Assembly: GCF_003428885.1 (NCBI RefSeq)
Contig: NZ_QQRU01000002.1
Location: 39,502-103,501, forward strand
Length of the DNA stretch: 64,000 nucleotides
Source of the DNA: Streptococcus sp. LQJ-218
GTDB taxonomy: Bacteria > Bacillota > Bacilli > Lactobacillales > Streptococcaceae
Reading direction: 5' to 3'
Positions 40,480-49,243 of this stretch are shown piece by piece. The stretch's first letter is position 1, and each line of letters opens with the position of its first letter. Below the pieces are notes generated by a model, which saw nothing but the letters and a program-made list of their open reading frames with translations, was not told where the DNA came from and ran no database searches. The translations under genes and the position numbers were made by a program.

Positions 40480-40920
40480 ATGAAAGTAGAACTACAGATT
40501 AGTGAAACTTACGAAGAGGAAAAGCTGATTGTCCAAGCACCTCAGCCGACAGATAAAGTCCAGAAAGTCATCGAGTTCGCAGAAAATCTGGATCTAACAG
40601 AAAAAATCAAAGGGAAAATCGATAATCAAGTCTATCTCGTTGAGATTAGTAAGATACAACGCTTCTATACCGAGAATCGGAAGGTTCTAGCAGAAACGGC
40701 TAGCCAGACCTACACTATTGATTTGCGCCTCTATCAGGTCCTTGAAATTCTGCCAACCAATTTTATCCAAATTTCCCAATCTGAAATCGTCAATATCGAC
40801 GCCATCTCCCATCTCAAGCTTACGCCCAACGGTCTGGTAGAAATTTTCTTGAAAAACGAAAGCTTCACCTACTCTTCACGCCGTTATCTAAAAACCATCA
40901 AGGAGAAATTAGAACTATGA
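40480..40920 (+). CDS. LytTR-type DNA-binding regulator
   Basis: 146 aa from the ATG after AAGGAGAG (an upstream ATG lacks an RBS). The C-terminal LytTR domain (about 50-146) has ILPTNFIQISQSEIVNIDAI and LKNESFTYSSRRYLKTIKEK. There is no receiver domain. It overlaps the next gene, a DUF3021 membrane protein, by 4 bp. Such regulator/membrane-inhibitor pairs (LytTR regulatory systems, like HdrRM and BrsRM of S. mutans) control competence or bacteriocin genes; the target here is unknown. Confidence 0.86.
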   Translation: MKVELQISETYEEEKLIVQAPQPTDKVQKVIEFAENLDLTEKIKGKIDNQVYLVEISKIQRFYTENRKVLAETASQTYTIDLRLYQVLEILPTNFIQISQSEIVNIDAISHLKLTPNGLVEIFLKNESFTYSSRRYLKTIKEKLEL

Positions 40921-41375
40921 AAAAACAAGTATTTCACGACGCAGCCGCCGGTGTTTTTATCGGCCTCGTCCTCTCTATCATCTTTTCACTCATTTATGCA
41001 CCAAGTACTTATGCCCCACTAAATCCCTACTCTCTCATCGGCCAAGTGATGGCTCAGCATCAGGTTCACGGCGCCCTGGTCTTGCTCTACTGTACTCTTA
41101 TCTGGGCAGCCATCGGTATTCTCTTTAGTTTTGGCAATAGCTTGTTCAAACGTGACTGGAGCTTGCTCCGTGCGACTCTGACTCATTTCTTCCTTATGCT
41201 GGCTGGCTTTGTCCCACTAGCAACCCTAGCAGGTTGGTTTCCTTTTCACTGGATCTTCTATCTCCAGCTCATATTTGAGTTCGCAATTGTCTACCTCATC
41301 ATTTGGACTATTTCCTATAAAAGAGCATCAAAAAAAGTGGACCATATCAATCAACTTTTGGAGCATAGAAAATAG
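40917..41375 (+). CDS. DUF3021 four-helix membrane protein
   Basis: 152 aa with four hydrophobic segments (about 13-30, 47-66, 82-105, 112-135) and a basic tail. Translationally coupled to the LytTR gene (ATGA overlap), so likely its membrane-bound partner or inhibitor. A terminator follows. Confidence 0.85.
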   Translation: MKKQVFHDAAAGVFIGLVLSIIFSLIYAPSTYAPLNPYSLIGQVMAQHQVHGALVLLYCTLIWAAIGILFSFGNSLFKRDWSLLRATLTHFFLMLAGFVPLATLAGWFPFHWIFYLQLIFEFAIVYLIIWTISYKRASKKVDHINQLLEHRK

Positions 41376-41387
41376 GAACCTCATAAT

Positions 41388-41426
41388 AAGCAAAGCCGGG
41401 AAAGAAACTTCTCGGTTTTGCTTTAT
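41388..41426 (+). terminator. Terminator after DUF3021
   Basis: Stem AAGCAAAGCCGGGAA / TTCTCGGTTTTGCTT followed by TATCTT. Confidence 0.7.
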
Positions 41427-41511
41427 CTTGCTGCACCTTGCTATCATAGCAGTTATTTGCAGATCTTCTTTGTAAATTTTCTGTAATTTTCTATCTTTTT
41501 TCAAAATATTC

Positions 41512-41540
41512 TTGCATTTTCTCAAAGTTTTTTGTAGAAT
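41512..41540 (+). promoter_or_regulatory. Promoter of the NRAMP-like gene
   Basis: TTGCAT, 17-bp spacer, TAGAAT, about 50 bp before the ATG. No MntR-type palindrome seen. Confidence 0.7.
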
Positions 41541-41590
41541 ATAGATTATATATCCAGATTATTCTGAAAATTCAAAAAGGAGTATCTATC

Positions 41591-42853
41591 ATGTCGCAAG
41601 CTATTTCGTTAAATCAATCAACCTGGACAAGTAAACTAAAAGCAATGGGACCAGGAATCCTGATGGCTTCTGCCGCTGTTGGCGGTTCTCACATTGTATC
41701 CTCTACTCAAGCTGGCGGTTCTTACGGTTGGTCTCTACTTTCCTTGGTCATCTTAGCCAATGTCTTTAAATATCCATTTTTCCGTTTTGGTGCTGAATAC
41801 ACTGCTGATACTGGAAAGACTTTGGTTGAAGGTTATGCCGAAAAAGGAAAATTCTATCTCTGGATTTTCTTTATCCTCAATATCTTTTCGGCTATGGTCA
41901 ACACCGCTGGTGTCGCCATTCTATGCTCAGCTATCATCGCCAGTGCCTTCCCAATGATCGGTCTCAGCATCACTCAGTGGTCCCTCATTCTCGTTGCAAT
42001 CATTTGGGCTATGTTGCTCTTTGGAGGCTACAAACTCTTAGACGGCATGGCAAAATGGATCATGTCCGCTTTGACCATTGCAACTGTTCTTGCAGTTATC
42101 ATCGCGGCGGTCAAGCATCCAGAATACAGTTCGAATTTTGTCGAGAAAACACCTTGGCAAATGGCAGCTCTACCCTTCATCGTTTCACTCTTAGGATGGA
42201 TGCCCGCTCCTATTGAAATTTCAGCTATCAATTCACTTTGGTCTGCTGAAAAGAAAAAGACCGTCAACTTTAACACAGAGGACGCTCTATTTGACTTTAA
42301 CGTTGGTTACATTGGAACAGCTATCCTAGCTGTGTTCTTTGTAGCACTGGGAGCACTGATTCAATATCCTACAGGGCAGGCAGTTGAAGCAGCTTCAGCC
42401 AAATACATCTCTCAATTCGTGGGCATGTATGCCTCTGTTCTTGGCGAATGGTCCCGCTACTTGATTACCTTTATTGCCTTCCTGTGTATCTTTGGAACAG
42501 TTATCACTGTTATCGACGGCTATTCTCGTGTCAATCAGGAATCTCTTCGACTACTAATCCGTCAAAAAGAAGACCATAGTAAATCTTTGAAGATCTGGAT
42601 GACCATCACTGCTATTATCGGTATCGTCATTATCAGATTCTTCGCTGGTCAGGTTTCAACCATGCTCCGCTTTGCCATGATTGGGTCTTTCTTGACAACA
42701 CCATTCTTTGCTCTTTTGAATTATGCCTTGGTAACGCGTGAAAACAAAAATCTGCCTTCTTGGCTCAAACACCTTGCCATTGCAGGATTGATTTTCCTCT
42801 TTGGCTTCGCCATCTTCTTTGTCTACGCACTCGCCATCGGAAAAGCAGGATAA
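41591..42853 (+). CDS. NRAMP-superfamily transporter, non-canonical
   Basis: 420 aa, about 11 membrane helices. The helix-1 region AMGPGILMASAAVGGSHIVS aligns with NRAMP GPG...DPGN, but the metal-binding DPGN is replaced by AVGGSH, and the helix-6 MPH is WMPAPIE. This means it may not be a Mn2+/Fe2+ importer; related NRMT and other atypical NRAMP proteins use other ions. Single gene between its own promoter and terminator. Confidence 0.82.
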   Translation: MSQAISLNQSTWTSKLKAMGPGILMASAAVGGSHIVSSTQAGGSYGWSLLSLVILANVFKYPFFRFGAEYTADTGKTLVEGYAEKGKFYLWIFFILNIFSAMVNTAGVAILCSAIIASAFPMIGLSITQWSLILVAIIWAMLLFGGYKLLDGMAKWIMSALTIATVLAVIIAAVKHPEYSSNFVEKTPWQMAALPFIVSLLGWMPAPIEISAINSLWSAEKKKTVNFNTEDALFDFNVGYIGTAILAVFFVALGALIQYPTGQAVEAASAKYISQFVGMYASVLGEWSRYLITFIAFLCIFGTVITVIDGYSRVNQESLRLLIRQKEDHSKSLKIWMTITAIIGIVIIRFFAGQVSTMLRFAMIGSFLTTPFFALLNYALVTRENKNLPSWLKHLAIAGLIFLFGFAIFFVYALAIGKAG

Positions 42854-42916
42854 CTAACACGCACAAGATGAATATCAGGTTTCATTTCAAGAGAAAATTC
42901 AGCAAATATTTCTATG

Positions 42917-42967
42917 ATAAAAAGCATAAGAATAAGGTTTTGAAGACCTGAACTTATGCTTTTTTAC
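42917..42967 (+). terminator. Terminator after the NRAMP-like gene
   Basis: AAAAAGCATAAG / CTTATGCTTTTTT with a 27-nt partly paired loop (AGGTTTTGAAGACCT). Confidence 0.8.
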
Positions 42968-43030
42968 GTTCTCAAAGACTGTTTATACTCCAAAAAGTTG
43001 AACAACTTCAACCACCTCTTATAAGAACTT

Positions 43031-43122
43031 TATACTCTTCGAAAATTTCTTCAAACCACGTCAGCTCTATCTGCAACTTGCGACTAGCTTCCTAGTTTGC
43101 TCTTTGATTTTCATTGAGTATT
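43031..43122. repeat. BOX element (short form)
   Basis: About 92 bp, TATACTCTTCGAAAATTTCT to TTGATTTTCATTGAGTATT. The middle segment is missing. It touches the stop codon of nrdI (43121-43123), the same arrangement as at 1266. Confidence 0.9.
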
Positions 43123-43591
43123 AATTCTCCTTTTCCAACTCATACAAATCTGCAATAATTGCTGCGACACGTTTGATGTCTCCCAGCATGCCTCGCATTT
43201 CAAAGTCAGCCAAGACAGGGAAGCCAAAACGTTGACTGTATTGCTTGGCTGTCAGGCAGTATTGGTTATTAAAGTTACGATTGCCTGAACCAACCACACC
43301 AAAACACTTACTAGCATTATCACCATAGGCGATGAAATCTCCCACTGGTGTCGTCAAAATCTCGACATCGCCGTTATCCACACCATTCCCACCTTCTAAG
43401 TAGGTCGGTAAAAAAGCGACATAAGGATGGTCCATTTCATAGAAATCTTGGCCGTCCTTGACCAAATCCTTGATATGAATCTTTTGAACCTCAATTCCCT
43501 CGTACTGGGACAAGAGATAGTCTTTCAAGCGCGTCACAAAACTCTCAGTGTTGCCGCTCAGACTGATATAGACTAAAGAAATTGACTTCAT
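43121..43591 (-). CDS. nrdI: NrdI-like flavodoxin
   Basis: 156 aa from MKSISLVYISLSGNTESF, the ATG after GGAGGTACAT; the longer frame upstream overlaps another gene. FMN-binding loop SLSGNTES (10-17) and the NrdI motif GSGNRNFNNQYCLTAKQYS near 112. NrdI supplies oxidant to assemble the Mn-tyrosyl cofactor of class Ib reductase. nrdE/F/H are elsewhere, so this is a stand-alone copy. Confidence 0.88.
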   Translation of the reverse strand: MKSISLVYISLSGNTESFVTRLKDYLLSQYEGIEVQKIHIKDLVKDGQDFYEMDHPYVAFLPTYLEGGNGVDNGDVEILTTPVGDFIAYGDNASKCFGVVGSGNRNFNNQYCLTAKQYSQRFGFPVLADFEMRGMLGDIKRVAAIIADLYELEKEN

Positions 43592-43668
43592 ATGTACCTC
43601 CATGATTTTATCTATAATCGAAAAAGAACTATCAAGATTGTAACTTGATAGTTCTTTTTTGTCAATAC

Positions 43669-44202
43669 TTAGGCAAACTCTCCTGTTTCCTCTTCTTCCG
43701 CCAAGTCTTTTTGCTGACGCCACATCTTGTAAAAGACAAGGCCTAGGAAAAAAACATTGATGACGATATAGAAAATGCTAACAGCTTTTGAACCAATACT
43801 TATTCCTAAACGCATAGTCTCATCTTGAACCAACTGCACAGCATCTTGTAAAGTCACATAGCTATAAACTGAACCAATAATAGCTAACAAAACATAGCCA
43901 ACGTAAGTATAGTTTGCATATTGCAAATTCTTACGAACAAGGAAGACAATCGCTACTACCACTAAAATAGCAGACAGCACAATCAAGGCAACATTAAAAA
44001 TAGAATGAGATGCTTCTGCTACTCTATAGCTATAATTAATGCTATCTTCTACCTGCTGAGCACTGACCCCTTCAACTTGTTTTTGAGCAGCACGCAGGGC
44101 TTCTTTACTAGGTAAAGGACTCAAAATTCCAAATAGAGACGTAGCTGAAATAAGGGCAGACAAGATTAGCAAGACCCATAGATAAATTGGTTTCTTTTTC
44201 AT
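43669..44202 (-). CDS. Conserved four-helix membrane protein
   Basis: 177 aa from the ATG after AGGAGG. Hydrophobic segments at about 7-27, 70-88, 97-117 and 143-163; an extracytoplasmic loop with KEALRAAQKQVEGVSAQQVE; acidic tail. No family function known to me. It lies downstream of the response-regulator gene. Confidence 0.75.
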   Translation of the reverse strand: MKKKPIYLWVLLILSALISATSLFGILSPLPSKEALRAAQKQVEGVSAQQVEDSINYSYRVAEASHSIFNVALIVLSAILVVVAIVFLVRKNLQYANYTYVGYVLLAIIGSVYSYVTLQDAVQLVQDETMRLGISIGSKAVSIFYIVINVFFLGLVFYKMWRQQKDLAEEEETGEFA

Positions 44203-44262
44203 AATAGAACCTCCTGATATTATTATCGATATTATAGCACTTTTTGTAAAGGGATACAAATA

Positions 44263-45549
44263 TTATAGTGTGGTTTCTACCTGTTTTCGGTAGGCTTTTG
44301 GCGATTTTCCGCACAATTTTCGGAACACTTTATAGAAATATCCAACATTACTGTAACCAACAGCATAACAAATATCTTCGATGCTATCACTAGTTGAAAG
44401 TAAGAGTTGCTGGGCAGCCTTAATGCGTTGTTTGTTTAAAAGCTCTGCGAAGGTCGAATTAGTTTCTCGCTTAATCAACTGTCCCAGATAGACAGGATTG
44501 ATAAAAAGATCCTTACTGATATCCTTGAGAGAAAGTTCTTTCTGATAATCACGCCCAATGACTTCTAGCACACTGACCACATTTTCATTCATTCGATATT
44601 GCCCAAAGAATCGGGTCAAAGTTTCCTTGATATAAGAAACCAATTCATCGAAGGTTTGAATAGCATGAATCGTTTTGACAATGTCCATCATATCATCAGC
44701 TTTGAGATGTTCAAACAAGTGGAATACATCCATGACAAACTGGATAAAAAGCTGTTTGGTTATCGGCACACGCGGTGTATTTTCAAGAACCACCTTCTCC
44801 AAGAGATTCAACTCTTCTACGATTTGATTGAGATTCCCCTGAATGATAACCCTATAAATCGGTTCGTAATAAGCAAAGAGACTCTCAGACTGTTTTAGAT
44901 TTACAGAGCCGTAAAAGAGGGCTTTCTCAGCATTCAGCTTCCAGCGTTCAAAGTGTTCTTGATAGGGAGCTTCAAAAGGGGTAACGACTAGCCCATCTAG
45001 GGGTTGATCAGAAATAAAAATCTGCCAGTCTTGACCCAAGACATAGTAAGGAATGGTGAAGGAGCCTTGTTTTTCCTTGGATAGGCCTATCCACCAATTC
45101 TCCTTATCCCCTAAATAACTAACAAATCCAGCCTCATCTAAATCTTGACTGAGGGTCTGACTTTTCTTTCCTCTCTCGCCGAGCTGACCTGCAATCTTCT
45201 CCAGCAGATTTCCCAACTCTACCTTATCGACAGGCTTGACCAAATAGTCCACCACACTAAGGTTCATTGCTCTTTTTACGTAATCAAATTCCTGATAACC
45301 TGAGAGCAGGATATAGGCGGCATCTGGTAATATTTCTTTCATTTCTCGAATCATGTCAAGCCCTGTTTTGTCGGGCATGTTGACATCGGAAATGACCACA
45401 TCGACAGGATTTTTCTGAACATATTCTAGGGCTTCATCGGCATGACTGGCTGTTGCGACGACCTCCATATCCCACTTATCAAAGGGAATCAAACGTTTCA
45501 GACCTTCTGTCACCATGTACTCATCATCTACTAATAATACTTTATACAT
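44263..45549 (-). CDS. YesN-type response regulator (receiver plus AraC domain)
   Basis: 428 aa. Receiver at 1-120 with the phospho-acceptor Asp in DVVISDVNMPDKTG near 55; C-terminal AraC-type double HTH (about 330-425, LSLKDISKDLFINPVYLGQL and DICYAVGYSNVGYFYKVFRK). Pairs with the histidine kinase 11 bp upstream. Such YesMN systems typically respond to sugars or cell-wall components. Confidence 0.92.
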   Translation of the reverse strand: MYKVLLVDDEYMVTEGLKRLIPFDKWDMEVVATASHADEALEYVQKNPVDVVISDVNMPDKTGLDMIREMKEILPDAAYILLSGYQEFDYVKRAMNLSVVDYLVKPVDKVELGNLLEKIAGQLGERGKKSQTLSQDLDEAGFVSYLGDKENWWIGLSKEKQGSFTIPYYVLGQDWQIFISDQPLDGLVVTPFEAPYQEHFERWKLNAEKALFYGSVNLKQSESLFAYYEPIYRVIIQGNLNQIVEELNLLEKVVLENTPRVPITKQLFIQFVMDVFHLFEHLKADDMMDIVKTIHAIQTFDELVSYIKETLTRFFGQYRMNENVVSVLEVIGRDYQKELSLKDISKDLFINPVYLGQLIKRETNSTFAELLNKQRIKAAQQLLLSTSDSIEDICYAVGYSNVGYFYKVFRKLCGKSPKAYRKQVETTL

Positions 45550-45560
45550 TTTCTCCCTTT

Positions 45561-47207
45561 CTACTCATCTTGAATTGTAATGCGATACTGAACACCTGCT
45601 TGCTCTGCCGACTCTACAGTAATAGCATAGCGGTCCCCAAAATAGAGCACAAAACGCTCATGGACATTGACAATCCCGATAGACTGCCTTTGGGTACTAT
45701 AGCTGGCATGGTGTTCAAACTGTCTCTGACTTAATTTTTCTCGAATACTTGCCAGCTTTTCAGCCGACATCCCACGACCGTTATCTATCACTAAAATTTC
45801 CACAAAGCCATCTTGTTTAAGAGCTTTAATGCTAATCACATTATCTGTCCGTCTGTGGTCAACACCATGCGCAAAATAATTTTCTACCAGCGGTTGCAAG
45901 GTAAACTTAGGAATCTTCATATTCTCTAACTCTGGGTCTATCTTGAAACCATAGGCAATGGACTTGGGATAGCGAACCATGCAGAGATAGCTGTATTTAC
46001 GACAAAATTCTAATTCCTGTTTGAGAAGGGTCTCTCTTTCGTCGGAGATATTGTTACGCAAGAGACTACTGAACTCATAAATGATATCTGCCAACTCATC
46101 TTGACTCTGCATAACTGCATACATGCGCAAGAACTCCAGCGTATTATACATAAAATGAGGATTAATTTGAGCCTGTAGAGCTCGCATGTTGGCATCTTTT
46201 TGACTGAGTTCTAACTGATAAATATCATGGATATTTTTTTCTAATCGATCCAACATATCATTGGTGGTCTCTGCGATTAGGAGCAATTCCTGATCCTTTT
46301 CAAGTGTGTCAATGCGAAGACCTTCCTCTCCTTGAGCAATAGCTTGAATAGAATCCACCAAATCTACTACCTGCTTTTGGTAATTCGCAAAGGTCTGCCT
46401 CAAAGTCAGATAGAGAATAACAATAAAGAGAAGGCTCAAGCCCACAATCAAAGCAGAGCTAGCCACTGTTCCTTGTAAAACAAAATTTTTAGGAACTGCC
46501 ACCTGAACCTGATAACCATGAGAAGTCACACCGACAAACCAGTTCTCATGTTCCCTATCGACCCTCTCACCAATATGAAAAATCTCCGTATCAAAAGGTG
46601 ATATCACGGTAACAGCCATTGGAATATGACCTCGAGTATTGTCAATGGCATGGTACAATATTTCTGGATCCAAAGAGATGTATATTACTCCTATAGATTG
46701 ATCTGTTGCTGGGTCCAGAACAGGAATTCCAAAACTATTGGCCTCCGGTTTAAAGGCCTCCGCAGGCAAGATATACCCACTTCTTTTATTCCTTGTTGAA
46801 ACATAAACTTCTTTAAAGTCCTGCAGGACGATTGCAACACCCGTTATATAGTCATTTTGGACATAAAGATCATCAATATTTTCATACAGCGATATAGAAG
46901 TTGACGAAGCTGTTTGATGTTCCAACAGCCAATAAAAATAGTCAGAAGTCGACAGGCTAAAGTACTTATAAACCCCTTGTATCCGGTCTTGATTGGCTAC
47001 TAAATTTTGCGCAAGTTGGGCTGACTCGCGATAATAATATTCCACCTCTTCAACTGTTCGAGTAGTTACACGCTGGGCTACTTTCTGAGCTTCCTTTTCC
47101 CGTGAATCCCAGTCAGCATAGGAGAGCAAGATTGCAAAACTCGCAATAATAATCATCATAACTGAACTGTAGGTTCTTAGAAGCGTATGTAGCCAAAACT
47201 GCTTCAT
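45561..47207 (-). CDS. YesM-type sensor histidine kinase
   Basis: 548 aa from MKQFWLHTLL; RBS is weak and starts up to 27 codons earlier are possible within the preceding gene. One N-terminal helix, a large extracytoplasmic dCache-like domain (about 35-260), a second helix, HAMP, then H-box QAQINPHFMYNTLEFLR near 360 and ATPase N-box LVENYFAHGVDH, G-box DNGRGMS. Forms a unit with the DUF624 gene before it and the regulator after it. Confidence 0.9.
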   Translation of the reverse strand: MKQFWLHTLLRTYSSVMMIIIASFAILLSYADWDSREKEAQKVAQRVTTRTVEEVEYYYRESAQLAQNLVANQDRIQGVYKYFSLSTSDYFYWLLEHQTASSTSISLYENIDDLYVQNDYITGVAIVLQDFKEVYVSTRNKRSGYILPAEAFKPEANSFGIPVLDPATDQSIGVIYISLDPEILYHAIDNTRGHIPMAVTVISPFDTEIFHIGERVDREHENWFVGVTSHGYQVQVAVPKNFVLQGTVASSALIVGLSLLFIVILYLTLRQTFANYQKQVVDLVDSIQAIAQGEEGLRIDTLEKDQELLLIAETTNDMLDRLEKNIHDIYQLELSQKDANMRALQAQINPHFMYNTLEFLRMYAVMQSQDELADIIYEFSSLLRNNISDERETLLKQELEFCRKYSYLCMVRYPKSIAYGFKIDPELENMKIPKFTLQPLVENYFAHGVDHRRTDNVISIKALKQDGFVEILVIDNGRGMSAEKLASIREKLSQRQFEHHASYSTQRQSIGIVNVHERFVLYFGDRYAITVESAEQAGVQYRITIQDE

Positions 47208-47208
47208 T

Positions 47209-47823
47209 CTATTTTGTCGCCAATTTTTCATGGATACTTTCATAGACCGGTTCCAACATATCACTGATAAAGAAATGCCACATCCCAATTCCTACAAAGA
47301 AGAGAAGAGCAGGCATATAATAACCAATTGCCACAAGTAGCACTGTCCCAAGGAGAACCTTGGCCACAGCCGCTAAGCTCATAAAGATGCCAATCAAGGA
47401 TAGTTTGAGACTATTTCGATAGGACAAGTCAAAATAAACTTGTAATTTCAAATACACTGTATAGGCCAAAAAAAGCAGTGCGACTACTAGGAGATTCAAA
47501 AGAGTGGCTATCAAATGAATAATGGTCTGATGAGGTAACTGCACCAAGAGATACAGGCCATAGATTAAGACTAGATCCACCCCTAAAAAGCTATAGAAAA
47601 TCAGGTTGCTTGAGACAAAATTTTGCTTATAAAGAGACCAAGCCTCCTTCAAGCTGTATTCCCGAAAGCTATAACCATGTTCTGCATATAGGCTCATCAA
47701 GGTGGTACTAGCCGGCGCTAGACCAAGGATAATCCCTCCTGCTAATGTTAGTAGCCAAAAGAAGGCTGTCGTAATCATCCCTAAAAAGAAACGATTAAAA
47801 ACAAAGTCTAAAAATCTCCCCAT
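47209..47823 (-). CDS. DUF624 (YesL-like) membrane protein
   Basis: 204 aa with about five hydrophobic segments. The YesL family sits with YesMN-type two-component systems and sugar importers. Its stop codon is 1 bp from the kinase start, so the three genes are co-transcribed. An extended -10 promoter (TGATATAAT) is at 47853-47861. Confidence 0.85.
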   Translation of the reverse strand: MGRFLDFVFNRFFLGMITTAFFWLLTLAGGIILGLAPASTTLMSLYAEHGYSFREYSLKEAWSLYKQNFVSSNLIFYSFLGVDLVLIYGLYLLVQLPHQTIIHLIATLLNLLVVALLFLAYTVYLKLQVYFDLSYRNSLKLSLIGIFMSLAAVAKVLLGTVLLVAIGYYMPALLFFVGIGMWHFFISDMLEPVYESIHEKLATK

Positions 47824-47957
47824 GATATCCCCCTAAAAATAACTATGACACTATTATATCATATTTCAAGCGTTTTCAAAAACATAGACTATCCATTTAC
47901 AATCCCACCAAACCGTGGTACAATGAGAATTGTGAGAAAATTATCAGGAGACAATTC

Positions 47958-48527
47958 ATGAAGAAATCTATCTTAACTACATTGCTCTTTGCAGTTCTTT
48001 ACTTCCTCTGCATGGGGATTGGTGTCCTTTTGGGCAATCTCTTTGACCAAACTGGAAACATGTTTTATGCGCCTGCCTTTACTGCCCTTGTCGGCGGCAG
48101 CGTCTATATGATTCTGATCGCAAAAGTTCCGCGCTTTGGAGCCATTACCACTATCGGCCTTGTCATGGCCCTCTTTTTCTTGGGATCTAAACACGGTGCT
48201 GGTGCCTTCCTTCCTGGAATTATCTGTGGCCTGCTAGCAGATGGAGTAGCTAACCTCGGAAAATACAAGGACCAAACAAAAAACCTCCTTTCTTTCCTTA
48301 TTTTTGCCTTTAGCACATCCGGACCAATCTTGCTTATGTGGATCACTCCCAAAGCCTATATGACAGCCCTTCTGGCAAGAGGAAAATCCCAAGAATATAT
48401 CGACCGTATCATGGTTGCGCCAAATACTGAAACCATCCTTCTATTTATCGCAAGTATTGTCATCGGAGCCCTAGTGGGTGCTTTGATTGGACAAGCCTTA
48501 AGTAAAAAATTTGCGCAAAAAATCTGA
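47958..48527 (+). CDS. Trep_Strep/MptD-family putative ECF transporter S component
   Basis: 189 aa, five to six membrane helices, with a small-residue-rich pattern typical of substrate-binding (S) components of energy-coupling factor transporters. Substrate unknown. Promoter TTTACA-17-TACAAT (about 47907-47935) and RBS AGGAGA upstream. Borders the accessory region on the left. Confidence 0.82.
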   Translation: MKKSILTTLLFAVLYFLCMGIGVLLGNLFDQTGNMFYAPAFTALVGGSVYMILIAKVPRFGAITTIGLVMALFFLGSKHGAGAFLPGIICGLLADGVANLGKYKDQTKNLLSFLIFAFSTSGPILLMWITPKAYMTALLARGKSQEYIDRIMVAPNTETILLFIASIVIGALVGALIGQALSKKFAQKI

Positions 48528-48532
48528 TTACT

Positions 48533-48558
48533 AAAAAAGAGCCACATGGCTCTTTTTA
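48533..48558. terminator. Bidirectional terminator
   Basis: AAAAAGAGCC / GGCTCTTTTT with a 4-nt loop. Ends the ECF gene; on the minus strand it also closes the metI'/IS fragment. Its right half coincides with the start of the homology to the metI 3' region. Confidence 0.85.
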
Positions 48559-48790
48559 TTTATGGCTCAAGACTTAGTCAAGAAATCTCCCAAGAATTGG
48601 ATTGTAAAGATAATCAAAATGATAATGATGGTTGCCAAGATAGTCACATCGTGATTGTAACGGTTAAATCCATAAGCGATGGCCACGTTACCAATACCAC
48701 CAGCTCCAACCGCACCAGCCATAGCTGTTTCCCCAACAAGGGAAATCAAGGTCACAGTCGTCACACGGATCAAATCTGGAAGACCTTCTA
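48558..48790 (-). pseudogene. Second copy of the metI 3' end (copy c)
   Basis: About 233 bp very similar to 58091-58329: the C-terminal part of MetI from GLPDLIRVTTVTLISLVGE to IQFLGDFLTK. It starts in mid-gene, with no MetI N-terminus. It is joined in frame to IS1381 transposase sequence at about 48785-48795, giving an open chimeric frame of 221 codons (48567-49232). Confidence 0.85.
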
Positions 48791-49232
48791 GTAAGCCTGA
48801 GCCTTCATAGCATGACATTTCTAATTGGCTAGTTGATTTTTTAGGACGATTGATTTTTACCTCTGTTGCATCCACAATCACCGTATCCTCAGCACTAAGA
48901 TGAGTTTTTAAAATCGTAAAACCACTTTGAAGAAGAGTCACTTCAACCCATTGACTCCGACGGATTAAGTTGCTTTCGTGAATGCCAAAATCAGCCGCAA
49001 TTTGTTCATAAGTTCGGTATTCTCGCATGTATTGAAGAGTAGCCATGAGGAGGTCTTCTAGGCTTAACTTAGGGGTTCGTCCACCTTTTGCGTGTTTAAG
49101 TTGATAAGCTGTTTTTAACACAGCTAACATCTCTTCAAAAGTAGTGCGTTGAACACCAACAAGGCGCTTAAATCGTGCATAACTTAATGGTTTACTTGAT
49201 TCATAATTCATAGTTTTATGCCAATTTGGCAT
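48791..49232 (-). mobile_element. IS1381 transposase fragment
   Basis: The frame reads MNYESSKPLSYARFKRLVGV, then TTFEEMLAVLKTAYQLKHAK and EIAADFGIHESNLIRR-like segments (EQIAADFGIHESNLIRRSQW), the first ORF of IS1381 (IS5 family). The real start is probably the inner ATG (MNYE). It ends in KKSTSQLEMSCYEGSG, then switches to MetI sequence, so the second half of the element is absent. A palindrome TTTTATGCCAA / TTGGCATAAAA lies just before the start at 49213-49234. Confidence 0.8.
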
Positions 49233-49243
49233 AAAAGATAATC

